This document shows positions 35,099-49,091 of a stretch of 64,000 nucleotides of DNA, in pieces. The notes under the pieces were generated by a model. That model saw only the letters and a program-made list of their open reading frames with translations. It was not told the DNA's origin and did no database searches. The translations under genes were made by a program, and so were the position numbers. Source of the DNA: Dryococelus australis (taxonomy: Eukaryota > Arthropoda > Insecta > Phasmatodea > Phasmatidae); contig CM056994.1 of NCBI GenBank assembly GCA_029891345.1, positions 57,257,251 through 57,321,250 of the forward strand. The letters run 5' to 3'. Numbering within the stretch: the stretch's first letter is position 1; each line of letters opens with the position of its first letter.

Positions 35099-36296
35099 CA
35101 CTATCGACAAAAAAGTAATTGGACACCTGTCCACAATGTTATCTCGGTGGTTGTCACACCGTTAGAATCTCGTAGGGCCACCTCTTGTGGCTATAACAGC
35201 AGCCACCATGTCTGGCATGCTCTCTACGAGTGTTTACAGGACATCCACGGGGATTCGTCGCTATTTCTCTTGCAACCATTCCATATGTTGAGCAATGGAT
35301 TTTGGCCGCGTCTAACGAGCCCTCACCCGGCGATCCAATTCGTCCCAAAGATGTTCCATAGGGTTGTGGTCGGGGCTCTAGACGGGCCAGTCCAATCGGC
35401 GAACATTGTTGGCGTACCACTGCATAGTAGCCCATGAAACATGGCACCTGGCATTGTCATCCTGGAAGTAACACGAGTCCATTGCGTAAAAACGCCGCAA
35501 TGTTGGGAGCATCTCATTATCCAGAATGTTACAATAGGCCTCTGTGTTCATGCTACCACGGACAAACACCAGCGGTCCTACGCCGAAGGCCTTGAAATAA
35601 CCCACACCATCATTCCACCACCACCGAATTCCCTAGTTGGCACCATACACTCCGGCAGAAGCCGTTCCCTGGGTAGACGCCACACCCATACACGTCCATC
35701 GGACCGGAATAATGTAAACCTCGACTCATCACTACACAGAACCGATTTCCACTGCTCCAGTGTCCAGTTGCGACGGTCCAAACACCACCTGAGTCCCGAG
35801 CTTTATTGCTTGTCGTGATATGGGGCTTATGTGCAGCTGCTCTTCCGAAATATCCAAGTCGGTGGGCCTCTGTACGCAATTTTCCAATGGAAACCGAAAC
35901 TCCTGTTGCTGCATGAAACCCTGTCGGATGGTAGCCATGGGTTGTGCTCTATTTGACAATTTCACTTTCCAGGGTTCTGCGATTTTGTCGGTCAATATTG
36001 GATGTCGCCCAGAACGTGAAGCATTGGCACAATGCCATCGACCTTCCACTTACGCAAGACGAATGCGACCGTTGATTTGGGCCTGTTTACGTTCCGTGCA
36101 ATCTCCCGGTTAGACAGCCCACTGAGATGGCAGCCCACAATCACGCCCTTATCGAAGTCCGATAGCTCTGTACCACGTGCTGTCTCCTTGTCGAGTGGTT
36201 CTACCACGGCCTGCAGCGTATGGCGGCCATACAAGTCAACTGACGTATTGGATTACCTATCTTCACGGGTGCACAATTACTTTTTGGTCGATAGTG
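35099..36296 (-). mobile_element. Tc1-like transposon, nearly full length
   Basis: 1198 bp between inverted repeats CACTATCGACAAAAAAGTAA (35099) and its counterpart TTACTTTTTGGTCGATAGTG (ending 36296). Flanking bases are TA on the left (35097-35098) and CA on the right, a likely decayed TA target duplication. Length, TIRs and the internal transposase are standard for Tc1/mariner elements. Confidence 0.9.
35150..36234 (-). pseudogene. Tc1-like DDE transposase, frameshifted
   Basis: Order on the minus strand: helix-turn-helix region with GLSNREIARNVNRPKSTV (36234-35992); linker and second DNA-binding part, including SGRHPILTDK (36049-35732); catalytic block one, VLCSDESRF (~35730); block two, YFQDDNARCH (~35457); and block three, SPDHNPMEHLWDEL (~35355), giving a D-to-E spacing of about 34 residues. 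Each block lies in a separate frame, so several indels have destroyed a ~340-residue protein. All three acidic residues remain. Confidence 0.88.
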
Positions 36297-36424
36297 CATT
36301 TTACCAGCAGAGTGACATGATTTCTGTACACGAAATATGTAAGTTTTTACTGTACTTTGTTCCAAAAATACGCCTCTTAGTAAATTATTCATATTAAAGA
36401 CAATAACCTGGCCCTTTAAGAGTG

Positions 36425-36598
36425 AGTGAAGATATTTGGGTTGCTCTGAACAGCGAGGTATTGAGAGCCAATGAGGGCGATTGAGGTGAGTATGGAGCAC
36501 CGCCGGAATGAAGGGGCGGGTGAAACGGGAGATCCCCGAGACAATCCGGTGACACGGCCTGGGTTAGAACCCGGATCACCTTGGTGGTCTTTTAAAAA
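36425..36598 (-). mobile_element. tRNA-derived SINE, head truncated
   Basis: The minus strand reads CACCAAGGTGATCCGGGTTC, then CGGGGATCTCCCGTTT and GCTCTCAATACCTCGCTGTT, collinear with the copies at 60.5 and 63 kb. The box B-like GGGTTCTAACCC is present, but the A-box part of the head is missing. Confidence 0.75.
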
Positions 36599-37552
36599 AT
36601 TATTGTCTTCAAACATTGAAATTATTTAAGCTGTAAGAAGGTGTTATCGGAATACATGCTCCATTCCAAAACGAATTCGGCTAAGTAGTTTCTTAAGCGT
36701 AAACGTCCCCTACTATACACTGCATTAAACAAAACCACATCACAGCTTCCTATACATTAGGACAAACGTGATTTGTTATCAAGCAACTTTGACACCATCG
36801 AACAAATTTTGCTGGACATCTAGGCTTGCGTGTTCTTGCTGATGGAACACGCGTATTTTCTTGAGAAACGTTCGCTGGAGTGTTCGACCGCAGTGTTTTG
36901 TGATCGTGCACAAGATCATTACACCGTATTACACCATAACAATCGACAAATACCCACGTTTATTGGTTAGTAACATGGGACCCCATAGTTCCCCAATGAC
37001 AGACGATGTTATCACTAGAGACCTGCAAAATTCGTGTTATTATTGAAGGACAGACTGCACTCCAAGTTACTGTGCATTTCACCTACTTCAACCATTGGAC
37101 GGAAATACGTATGGCACGCCTCGGAGAACTCTTGAGCCAATAATATAAGCTCAGCAATAGAATTGCCAATCTCCTTTAAGGGAATCAAGCAGATAGGCGA
37201 CGTTGATTAATGTACAGCGGCCAATGAAACCGCGGACTGTGCTCACTCCACAAGGCAGTGGAGTCTATCATGTTACCGAAAGATAACGCGAATTTCGCAC
37301 GTCTCTAGTTATCACTCCCCAAAATGTTCACATCAAATCAGGCTAACGGTTTTAACGAACGAGTTGTTTTAATTCACGTAGTTTCTGACTTTTTGCAAGT
37401 AATTAATTTTAATTCCTAATTTTCTGGGACGTGTTTCTTCCTTAATAGCCACGTTAAGTCAATATTTTGGGTAGATAGCTGGGGTTAATGTCTCGTCGGC
37501 AGCGAGGTCACTAGAGACGATGCAAGTTGCTCAGGGGGGGAGGGATTAGGGA
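36599..37552. other. Spacer
   Basis: No recognised gene or repeat. Confidence 0.45.
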
Positions 37553-37735
37553 AGGAAGGAGGGTGAAGTCGGCCATGGCCTTTGTTAGGAACCCTTTCCC
37601 AGCATTCGCCTGGAGCGATTTCGCGAAACCATGGAAGGCCGAAATCAGGATGGCCGGACCGGGGATCGAACCCTGGTTCTCCCGAATTCGAGTCCAGTGA
37701 GTTACCAGTGCGCTACCTCACCTCGCTCGGAACTA
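37553..37735 (-). mobile_element. tRNA-derived SINE, second family
   Basis: The minus strand carries GGTAGCGCACTGG (box A-like, 37702-37716) and CCAGGGTTCGATCCCC (box B, about 37662-37676), followed by a body with CGGCCTTCCATGGTTTCGCG. The head-plus-body structure is that of a tRNA-derived SINE, but the body differs from the 63 kb family. Confidence 0.7.
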
Positions 37736-38236
37736 ACCCTGTGAGGAGTAAGCACCTATATACTCGGGGCTCCGTTTATAAGGAAGCCTCTTTGCTCTTG
37801 AGAAAAACCGCATACTTTTATAGTTGTCTTGTTTGACTGTACTTTATGGGAATCTAAGTAAAAAAAATACAGTTAGCCAACACTTCAATTTGTAAGAAGA
37901 AAACTGTAATTTTTAATAATTTATCAACTGGGCACGATGAACTGTAAAATTTGTTACCTCTCTAGCGACACATTAATTGGTGCACAGTCAAAGAGCGATT
38001 CCATTGGCCGACGCCAACCAATAATAAACGACGCAGAGTACAGTAGGCATGGCTGGTGTAGCCAGGACCAATAGGACCTAATAGTGGGTATACAGAGACC
38101 AACCCAACTAACACTGCAATATTGATAAATATAGGCAGCTCACGTCAACCTTGTCCTCGGTGCTAGCAAATTTGTGCCATCCTCGTATTTTGTGTTCTAC
38201 CCGTTTTCCATAGAGAATCATCTCGTAGAATTTGTA
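37736..38236. other. Spacer
   Basis: No recognised feature. Confidence 0.45.
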
Positions 38237-38662
38237 AAGGCTGTTCACGATAAAGTGAGCACTTAAGAAATAAACCTTAGCAAAATGTCACTGCCCCTGC
38301 ATGCGTATATTTTAATGGGCGCACGGAGTTACATTCGCCCAGTTAAGTCGGTAACGATTGATGGAAAGTAGTTCCATATCTTAACATCGGATAACAAGTG
38401 TTAGGTAACCATTTGTGATAACTTAGAAGTATGTCTTTCACATTCAGTTTTTTTTTTTAATTCGCCGAAATTTAAAAATGAACAGATTTGTAAAGTATTT
38501 ACTTTCTTAATAATTTCTCAGTTTCGTTTGACCTACGCACGAATAAAGCGACGAGGCCAATGACAATGTTAATTTTGCATAAGGCGGAGGAATATAAAAA
38601 GTGCAAACAAGTATATCTTAAGCAGGGCTTTCAAAAATGCTCATTTTACCGTGAACAGCCTA
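38237..38662 (+). mobile_element. MITE family M1, full-length copy
   Basis: A 426 bp copy from AAGGCTGTTCACGATAAAGTG to TTTTACCGTGAACAGCCTA, with TA at 38235-38236 and 38663-38664. Confidence 0.88.
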
Positions 38663-40401
38663 TACTTGGATTTCGGGATCATTCCTGTGGGTATGAAATT
38701 ATGGACAGAGAGTTATTACAAAAGCTGGTAATAAAGGGTCTCCCCAGGAAAAAGGTATAAACGCCTCATGATTACATCCGGCAGTAAGGAAGCAAACTTC
38801 GCGTGTATTCTGTTTCCTTAGAATTTCAAGCAGTTGCTGCAGGGTTTAAACAAAGCAACCTGTTCATAAAAGATACATCATTTCGCTGCAGTCTGAAACG
38901 CTGTTTTTCAGAAGAATAAATATCATAAACAGAGAGCTACTTAAAGATATTTCTGCTGACTTTGGAATTTTTAAACACCCACATTATTGTGTCAATAATA
39001 ACATTTATAAATTCACAACAAAATATCGACTTTTATTTGTCCTGAAAAATTATTAGTATAAAATTATTCCGTAGTATTTTTTTATTATTATTATAGACAC
39101 GAACGCTTACAATGAGACCTGTATGACGAATATGGAGGCTTAAGTGTTCTCAGTTAAGACGGCCGTCTGGTTAGGCCACCGAACGGTGTGCAGAGCTCCA
39201 GCAGAAAACGTTTTATTAAAAATTTGTCCGAAGTTCCTCCTTTTATCTCTAAAGCATGTTTTCGTGATAGTGAAATTGGCTCAAACGGGCGTTTTCACGG
39301 TCATTTTTAGGTATGAACATTCCGGTACATAACTTTAAAAAAAAGTTATAGCAACGTGCATCAAACCTTAATTTTTATGATTACGTTATAAAATAGTAGG
39401 GTCTCCGCTGAAAGTCTCATATAGTCGCGTTATCGACGGCAAGACTGCACGCTAGTTCAGTGCTTTGCGATTAGAGGCGATCAGAGAGTTGATGCACTTG
39501 TCTCGGCCGCCCCTAGCGCTCGCACGCTTTTAGGCCTCAGACGTCAAAGAATTCTTTCAACCAGGCGGCTGCCGTAACTGTAACTACATATGAGCGATCA
39601 CCTCAGGCGTCTACGCCAGGTCCACACGCCGCTGTCGGAGTTACGCAGTCACTGCGTCTCCATCTCCATTACTTAGCGCACATGACGTCAGTCGCTTGCT
39701 TCACTCGAGGGTTATACAAGTGCAGCGGATTGTACTGCCGCGTCGAGCTCTCTCCGCCCCTTTAACAAACTGCAGCGCCATCTACCCGGTGTGAGCTGTT
39801 GGTAGCCAGCTGTCATGTCTTACACAACATCTCACTTGCTCGGCCATCAAGTTTCTAACTACCCGCCATTATCGCCTTGCTAAACTATATCTGCAACATC
39901 GCGCAACAAGTACGCGCGCCTTCCCTGACATTTCAAGACCATAACTGCCTCTCAGCTGCAGTGATTAGTTTTCACGTTAAAAGGCTGTGCACTTTTGAAA
40001 AGACAGCTTCACCATGCCCGTCCGGCTGGACATGGCGAGATGCCTGTTACAAGACCCACGGCGGTGCAGTTAACTCACGTATGATACAAGACTGTTTTGC
40101 GGCGCTCCGCGCGAACTGTCACGAAGTCGTATGAAATTACGATCCACTCTAATGATAACTGTTTTTTGCTCTGCGATACTGTAGAGACCGGCTGACGAAG
40201 AACTTTTCTGTGTTAGTTTTGGTAGAAGAACGTCGTATCTACCGCATGAAAGCGCGTTTACTGCCTCTTAACGCTACCTACTGGCGCGGCGTGAACTAAC
40301 CATTTTCCACTTTAGTTCGTGCGATCTCCACCGATCCAGGAGCGCTCGCAACGAATGAAGATCGCTCCCCAAAACACCTTTCACCCTTAGCCGTGCGGCA
40401 C
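38663..40401. other. Spacer, GC-rich at 39420-40390
   Basis: A GC-rich patch of about 1 kb stands out against the AT-rich surroundings. The frame at 39877-40134 (+) is open but unrecognised. No promoter or domain can be supported. Confidence 0.4.
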
Positions 40402-41790
<1,389 letters not shown>

Positions 41791-41992
41791 GCATCTAAAT
41801 TTAAAAACGAGCAGATTTGCAAAACATTTTACTTTTGTAACAATTTCACAGTTGCACTAGACTGACGCATGAATAAAGTGACGAGGCCCATGGCAATGTT
41901 AATTTTGCATAAGGCAGAAGAATACAAAATCTGCATACAAGTAGATCTTAAGCAGGGCTTTCAAAAGTGCTCATTTTACCTTGAACAGCCTA
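41791..41992 (+). mobile_element. MITE family M1, right half
   Basis: Matches from the AAATTTAAAAACGAGCAGAT block through AAGTAGATCTTAAGCAGGGC and TACCTTGAACAGCCTA, followed by TA. The left half is absent. Confidence 0.85.
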
Positions 41993-42854
41993 TACACAAA
42001 TAAAGTAGAAATATAAGTAAGAAAAGTTGTTAACTATGACATTGAATAGCAGCAGGTACCATTCTAACGCACTTAGCTTGAAAATCTGTTTATGAATCTC
42101 GCTGCACACATTGAGCGGAAAATACGAAGGTATAAACGTGTTCCATACAATTGCAAAATACGAGGTACTGCAAGGTTTCGACGATTCTATTCGATGCAGA
42201 AAAAGTTTTAGCTGCAGAAACTTTCTTGTAGACAAGAAAGGTCAGAGGTCTTTTTGTACCTGCCTCTGTAAAGGTATTCGGGGCTCGCTTTCAATATGTC
42301 CTCCTGGGATGTCACAAAAGTTAGACAGCTGGACATTGTGTCTCCTACAGCAACATTGAATTTAAGCAGTCTGAGTCGACGAAGGTTTTAACCTGCTGTC
42401 TTTTTTCTTTGCAAAAAAAAAAAACTTTTTCATTCCAGTGCAGGTTTCTTTCATGACAGGTACTTAGTCTGGTACCATCAAATGTTAGTTATTATTATTG
42501 AAAAAAGTTAGTGACATGTGGTATTAAAAAAATAAATAACTCACAGTATTCAAATTTAATATAGAAAATATTCTATTATTTAATTTTTTTTTTTTCAAAA
42601 TCATCCTTATAAGGTAAATATTTACAATGTCACACACAAATATTCAATTTACAACAAACCATTGTTCAATCAAAAAAAAATTTTTTTTACAAAATAAAAG
42701 ACTTTAGGGCAAAAACAAGGTTACTTTACAAAAATCATTATTTTCTGACATTACGAAACAAAACAGGTTATTACTCAATAAAAACAGTTTTCAAAAAGAC
42801 TTGATCTTCTTTACAAATCAAGTTAATATTTATATACACTAATACACAATTTTA

Positions 42855-42909
<55 letters not shown>

Positions 42910-43439
42910 AACATATCAACAAACAATCTTCTAAATTATAAAAAAATAAATTTTCAAACTATATCGATGTGGAGGTCGTCTCTTTCCTAACTATAGACAA
43001 TATTTAAAATCTCTTGAGGAGGTTATAAAGATGCTCATTGAAGGTGTTCTTTTAAGGTGTCACACCCGGGAATATAATTGCAGACTCACACACGCCAAAT
43101 GACTGCGTACAACACACTCATATGCATGTATATTCCAAATTTCAATGATGAGGATGATAATTTCTTCTTCCTATTTAAAAATGACAAGGGAAATTGGATC
43201 TAAGACACTTTTATCAAGAGAGTTGATACTGTAGTTCTGTCATATCTTACAGTTAGGCAAACAGGTATCATCAGTATTGATGTTTATGCAACAGATGTTG
43301 CAAATAGCTGCAGACAACTGTAGTCAGCTACGAGAGTGTAGAACAGGAGGTGCATGTCGTGGCAGCAGATGGATGTCCTTGGCAGAGTGGTGCTGGGAGG
43401 TCTATAAATTTATTGCGGTGTTCAAACTTTTATATGGAG
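41993..43439. other. AT-rich spacer with TA microsatellite
   Basis: A pure TA tract lies at 42857-42907. The frame at 42111-42359 (+) is unrecognised. Nothing links this stretch to the polymerase downstream. Confidence 0.45.
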
Positions 43440-46400
43440 TTAAAAAAATCAGGTATTCTATAGTGCGGCCAAGGTAAGGTTGATATTCCATCTGCCTCAA
43501 GGTACTGCTTATCATCAATACCTGACAACACTATCTTTGTTACACATTCGGTGTAGACTTGGTGAGCACTCGAATGGGACTGCTATTGGGTCCCCATTAC
43601 CCTTGTGCAATTTTCGTGGCAATCTCGATAATCCTTGTACCTGAGTGATTGCAACACGTTGGGTTTTACACTCTTCACCTTACGTATACATTGCTAATTC
43701 GAAACAATGTATGCGTAAAGCTTAGGACATAAACCCACAAAGTGTGTGATAATGCGCCAGAACATTCATCTTTCTTCACCCCGGTACAGCCTTTGTTCTC
43801 ATACGGGAATCCTTACGGATTATCGAGTACATAGTTGGATGTATCAAACCATGTCTTTAAATCTGGGGTAATTACTTTATATATGTTCTCACAAGCAATA
43901 ATATACATTAAGGATTCGGTGTCACAATAGAGGAGGTACAAACCTGGCAGAATAATTTTGTAGACATGTACTGGTAGTGAAATTCATAGGGAGTTAATTT
44001 GAAAGGTCGAGAATGGCAACACCATTGTACAAAGGTATGTTGAACACAACATAACTCTTTGACATCTCGATAAGAAACAAGTTTTCATCGATAATCTGCT
44101 GCGCCTGGAATGTTAGACATCGTGTCAGCACTGCTGCCCCATAGTTCTGTCATACCTCGAAACGACTCTAATATCCCTTTCCCCGCGAACATTCTGCTCA
44201 GTTATTCTGTAAACAGAATTATTCATTAACTTGAAAAACGATCTTATGAATTCGTTCACAGCCTGGACACATTTCTCAATGTTAAACTCGATGTATGTAG
44301 CCATCCAAGCCTTCTGCTCAAAGCGTAAAATGCAATGAATGAGTCAAGTTTGGCCCCAAACATCAAGTACTTCATCAGTGTTTCCCAGTGTATAACATAT
44401 TTTACCGCGGCGCAAGTGTTAAAAGAAGTTTCTCATGCAAGCCGAGGGTGTGGGGGGGGGGGGGTATGCCATTTTCTGGGGCCAAAGGGAGATCAGATAG
44501 TTTATCATGACACTCCTCCAGAAAAAAAAACAGATCAACTTCTGCTAAAAAGCAAGTGTCACTGTCATTCACCTTGTTTGCAAAATCCCATGAAGAGAAC
44601 ATATCAGCCTCAATCCACTCGAAATTACCGATCAGAAGCTTGCACCGCATCGTATGACTGTACAGCCCATTGATATCGAAATAGCACATATATTTCAATG
44701 TCACACTGGGGTCATAGTCCTCACCCACATAAAGATTGTGGGCTTCCGCATGCCTTTTTAAAACCTGGGCAATGCCGCCCTTAACCCCATGTTCTACAAA
44801 AAGATACATGTCTGGGTCAGTCAACAGCTCTAGCCACGTGTGTGTCATTGACAATATAGCATCCCATGAAAGAGACGGAGCTGTGATGTAAATGGCAGGG
44901 TCAAGACCATAATGAGCCAAACATATCGTCCTGAAATTCTCAAAAACATCAGCCAGAAAACAAGTGTCCACGCATAAGTAATGAATGGCATACTGCAATA
45001 CTCATTGCTAATGCCTTCGCCTCTCATCACATTATGAAATGCGTCCTTTGGTGGGAGTGACTTGCACATCAGACTGTCTGGTGACTTAACATAGTCATAA
45101 AGAAAATCTCCCTTCCATTTTGCCAACTCGAATTGGGCATTGTCTGGAAACATTGAGCAGGTGTTACTCAATTGCGCAAAGTTTCCAGAGAGGTGCTCAT
45201 GAATTGGAAAGAAATCAATAAATCATAACTAAAATATTGCTCCTTTCCATTGCCATCAATCCCATTGGGAATCTGTTTTGTTATACAGTTGTATTTCTCT
45301 TAGGGTCATTCCAATCACTTGAATTTTTCCAGGATTTTCATTTACCATGGTTCCATCGTGTAACATTGCGTGACGGTCAGTCAAAGGCTTTATAAGAAAG
45401 TGAGCATCATAATTCTGCAGGTTATGAAAAACAGCGACAAGTTGTCTTGAGGGCAAGTCTGAAATTCAAGTTGCACTTATTATGTACACTGACTCTGGTT
45501 TCGCCTGTCAGATGGTCATGATCGACCACAATATCATCTGTGCCGAGCAGTTATTTACAAATGTGACAACTTTTCTGAGCCGCCAACCTAGCTTTATCAG
45601 CAGGGGTTTTTGGGTTCATCGGAATAATGATGCTGTTTACAAATGTGACAACTTTTCTCAGCTGCCAACCTAGCTTCATCAGCAGATGTTTTTGGCTTCA
45701 TCATAACAATAATGCTGTAAATTACTGCAACCCACATTGTAAGTTCAACTAATTTATCAACTAATTGATACATACAATCAGCACCCACAAACTCGACATA
45801 CTGAGATAAAGCCAGATTGTATGAGCAGAGCAACAAAATACTACGAGCATATGGAATATGTTGGTTGATAGTAGTTGTATTGCTTGTTTCATCATTAGGC
45901 ATGCAAGTGGACATGGGTTTCAGGCAACATTATTCACTGTAATAGGCGACGAAAACTCAATCTCTGCTGTTTGCTGTAATCTTTAAATTCTAAGTAATTG
46001 TTGTTTCTAGTGGGGAAAGTAATTTGCGAACATTTTTTTTTTTTTGGTGGTGGCAAAGAATACTGTGACTTGTGAGTTTCTCCTCAGTTTTGAAATACTG
46101 AAGAAAATGATAGTAAACAAATTTCTTGTTGGCTCTCTTACTCAGCTGACTACCAACCAGCCATGACAAATGTCTGATGCATACAAAATGCAAATGAGTG
46201 GCATTCCCACTCGTGCAAATCGCCAAAATATTCACATGTTTGTCATGGCCTACAACAAAAATATGCATTGGTACTACAACACTACTATTTTCCCAATTTT
46301 CATCAATTATAGTGCTATTTTTGTCCACCACACAGCAAACATTTATAGAAATAGAATTGTTCTTCTCGAACTTACAAATATCTTGTATGACTACAGGTGT

Positions 46401-47420
46401 CGACAAACCTTTGATATTCAAAACCCCGTAAGGTATAGGATATTAAGTAGTTCTGTAAACATGTTGTGTGGCAGAAAACAAAAATGCTACAACAGCATAG
46501 TGGAAACACATTCCCTCGGGTTAGTGTACATCGATAGAAGCTTTCCTGTCAGTGATAAACTTGGGCAGTTTAGCGTGCGCAGCACCGACGGTGAACATTC
46601 GATGTTAACTCACATGGATGTCCATGTACATCAATATTTGGAGACTCCAGCCAGAACCATGCGCACTGAACTCCTCAAGTCTGTTAGTGAGATAAGGAAA
46701 GATATCATCATCATCAAAGAATAAACCCACATCGGAAGAGTGTAGGGCAGCGAGTGCTTTGCTTTGAAGATAAAAATTCTCTGTAGTGCCTTCCTCCACC
46801 ATGGGGAATTTCAAGTACTTTCCTGCTACAGAAACAGATAATCTAGCTGGCCCAAGGGAAGCCATTAATAAGCTTAGTAAGGGGACTTTACACCTCTGGA
46901 AAAAATGAGAAAAATCCACGTCAGACTCTAATTAATCATTACATATCCGCATGTCGTTTAGTCTTCCCGTGAATGCTGTAGCCAATAGCTGGTATGTCAG
47001 GTCTGGCAAAGCTTCTACTGAGGCTTGGGAATCGAAAAACGAATTATTTTCTATCTCACTTAGAGAAATATCTCTAACTGACTCGAAAGTCGGATGTGTA
47101 ACAGTTGGAGCACTCTCCGAATCACAAGAATATTCCGAGTCTGACAGAAATACGTCGTCATTCAAAATATCAGCCTTCTCATGTTTGGGGGAAGTGGACA
47201 TGTTGTGATCTTTGGCTGTAAACGATCTCTCCGTAAGTGAATCCATGCTCAAACCACGTAGATAGAGATCATCCTGCAAGATATAAACTCATGTCCGCTT
47301 AGGCGAAGGGACACTGTCTCTACAGCTTGTTTGTATTTCCATCGGCGATTCCGAATCGGAATCACTTAAGTACAGATCTTCAAGTAAGATGTCAATACTA
47401 CATCGCTTATGATCACCCAT
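43440..47420 (-). pseudogene. Protein-primed family-B DNA polymerase relic (Maverick/Polinton-adintovirus type)
   Basis: Read from an ATG at 47420 leftwards. An acidic N-terminus leads to a conserved domain with LEEFSAHGSGWSL (~46660). Next are a segment with FEKNNSISINV, a degenerate zinc-finger-like stretch (KFVYYHFLQYF), and an HICK motif followed by an intact VDHDHLTG zinc-binding motif (~45510). The 3'-5' exonuclease box FHNLQNYDAHF follows (~45410), then DVFENF and polymerase motif A, YFDINGLYS (~44676). Motif B is KLMNNSVYR (~44225), motif C YCDTESLMY (~43915), and a conserved C-terminus ends near 43440. This is the order of DNA_pol_B_2 proteins, which replicate linear virus-like DNAs primed by a terminal protein. 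Many stops, frameshifts and a G-run (44452-44463) show it is dead. No integrase, packaging ATPase or capsid gene was recognised beside it. Confidence 0.88.
45556..45719 (-). repeat. ~82 bp tandem duplication inside the polymerase relic
   Basis: TTTACAAATGTGACAACTTT and the following ~60 bp occur twice (45556-45638 and 45639-45719). They duplicate the codons just before the HICK/zinc motif. The copies differ at several positions, so the duplication is not recent. Confidence 0.8.
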
Positions 47421-48239
47421 TTTACCTAACTAAATTTCTGTTTAGTTTCCTCGATATAAAAGTTGAAACAGCACAATAAATACACACTTAATAACTTGCA
47501 CAAATAATATAACTGAAAACATAATTTTTTATCTAACATCCTAGACAAAAGAGCAAAATGCTTTTTTTTATTTTAAATTTTTTGTTTGTTAGGGAAAGCG
47601 AGAGCTATGACTAAAAAGGTAGCGAGTTCAAAACACTTTAAACGTGGGCGAGAGGCAGGTAGCTAGCAGGTGAGGAGAAACGAAACACAATAGGGAATAG
47701 ACGGGGCAAGGTCTCCACCACCCAACGGGCCGTGTGCATGATGAGGGTGAGCAGTGAAAGACACGAGCTTGGAACAAGCCGGGTTAGTCTGTGCCAGAGC
47801 TGGCTAGACAAGAGAATGGGAAAAATAGTTCAGTAACCTAGCGCTAGCGTATGCATGCACCACCGTTTGGCCACTCTCCAACTCCCGTGTCTGCTCGACA
47901 ACCCCCATCTGCCAGACATTCTCCCTTTCTTCTCCAACGACTCTGTGTAGATGCTGCAGCCATCTCTTCTATGAGATAGGGGAGGGGAGAAAGTTGTCAC
48001 TTCTCCTCCAGCCCGGGCCCTCCGACAACTTTCGGTCGACAGCCCGTCTCCAGTATAGAATTAACCACACTTTGCGACCTGTTTTGCCCTTGTCTTTCAA
48101 AACATTTACTTTTTGGCCAAGGTGTGCAGTTTTCGTTTAGACTATAACAGTAACATTTAAATTTCAGTTTAAGTCTAGATTAAACGTAATTTTTGTAAGA
48201 TAAAAAAATGCATTTTAAAATGTGTTTTATTTTTGTTAA
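47421..48239. other. Region upstream of the polymerase relic
   Basis: No coding recognised. GC-richer at 47640-48060. No terminal inverted repeat of a Polinton could be matched between this side and the 42-43 kb side. Confidence 0.4.
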
Positions 48240-48430
48240 TCTTACACCAGAAAAACATTTATGAATATTACACTGTAAAAATGTTTATTAATATTACACC
48301 ATCAAAAACATGTATGAATATTACACCTTCAAAATAATTTATGAATATTACACCATAAATTTTTTTATCAATACTACACCATTAAAAAATACATGCTATG
48401 GTACACCATAAAAATAATTTACTCTATAAA
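48240..48430. repeat. Minisatellite, ~28 bp unit (AATATTACACCATAAAAA type)
   Basis: About seven degenerate units built on ATTTATGAATATTACACCAT. AT-rich and without coding meaning. Confidence 0.8.
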
Positions 48431-49091
48431 ACTATTTTTATAAATTATGCAACAATAAGATTAATAACATACATTTTAGCAAGGATAATTACTCTGTTAC
48501 ACTCAACATATTATAAAACTTGTCCATTAAAAAAAATTCTTAAAAAATGGTAAAATTCAATTAATTTACATTATAAAACTAAACATGCAATACTTTTACA
48601 ACTATAAAAACCTACATACGCATTCAAGTGATTTTACTTAGATTCAAACTTGTAATAATTTTTCAACTATACAATCCTGCATACTTGTATTTTAGAAGTA
48701 TAACTTTCTAAAACATGAAAAAAATACTTGTATAATATATATATATATTCTCATAGACATAGAACTAGTCGCCCCTGCACTCACACTCGCAGTCATACAC
48801 TCTCACTTACATTTACCTAACCAAAATTTCTCAGAGTAATCGGCAATAGATTCTAGATGTTTTTCACATACTTTGCGAATATTTAAACAATGAAAAGAGG
48901 GGCAGGCACATGTTATTGACACTGCCTTATTGCATATATAGCAGTAGCTACTACTGGTGGATCACCTGTATATCCCTCTCAACTCTGCTAAATAAACTCA
49001 AATGTACATAAAAATTACATATGGAATTAAATTTTTCTCGACTTTACCCTGCAGTCATATTCCGAGTTCATGCACACACACTAACGTGTGA
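48431..49091. other. AT-rich spacer
   Basis: No recognised feature. A short TA tract lies near 48737-48750. Confidence 0.45.

Noticed and set aside
35147..36397. Plus-strand frames of 96-125 codons
   Set aside because: Antisense shadows of the Tc1-like transposase.
37662..37716. Standalone tRNA gene
   Set aside because: Box A and box B-like words are present, but no cloverleaf with a proper acceptor stem is apparent and a SINE body follows.
46170..46724. Plus-strand frame of 184 codons
   Set aside because: Antisense to the DNA polymerase relic, where the minus strand shows conserved motifs in order.
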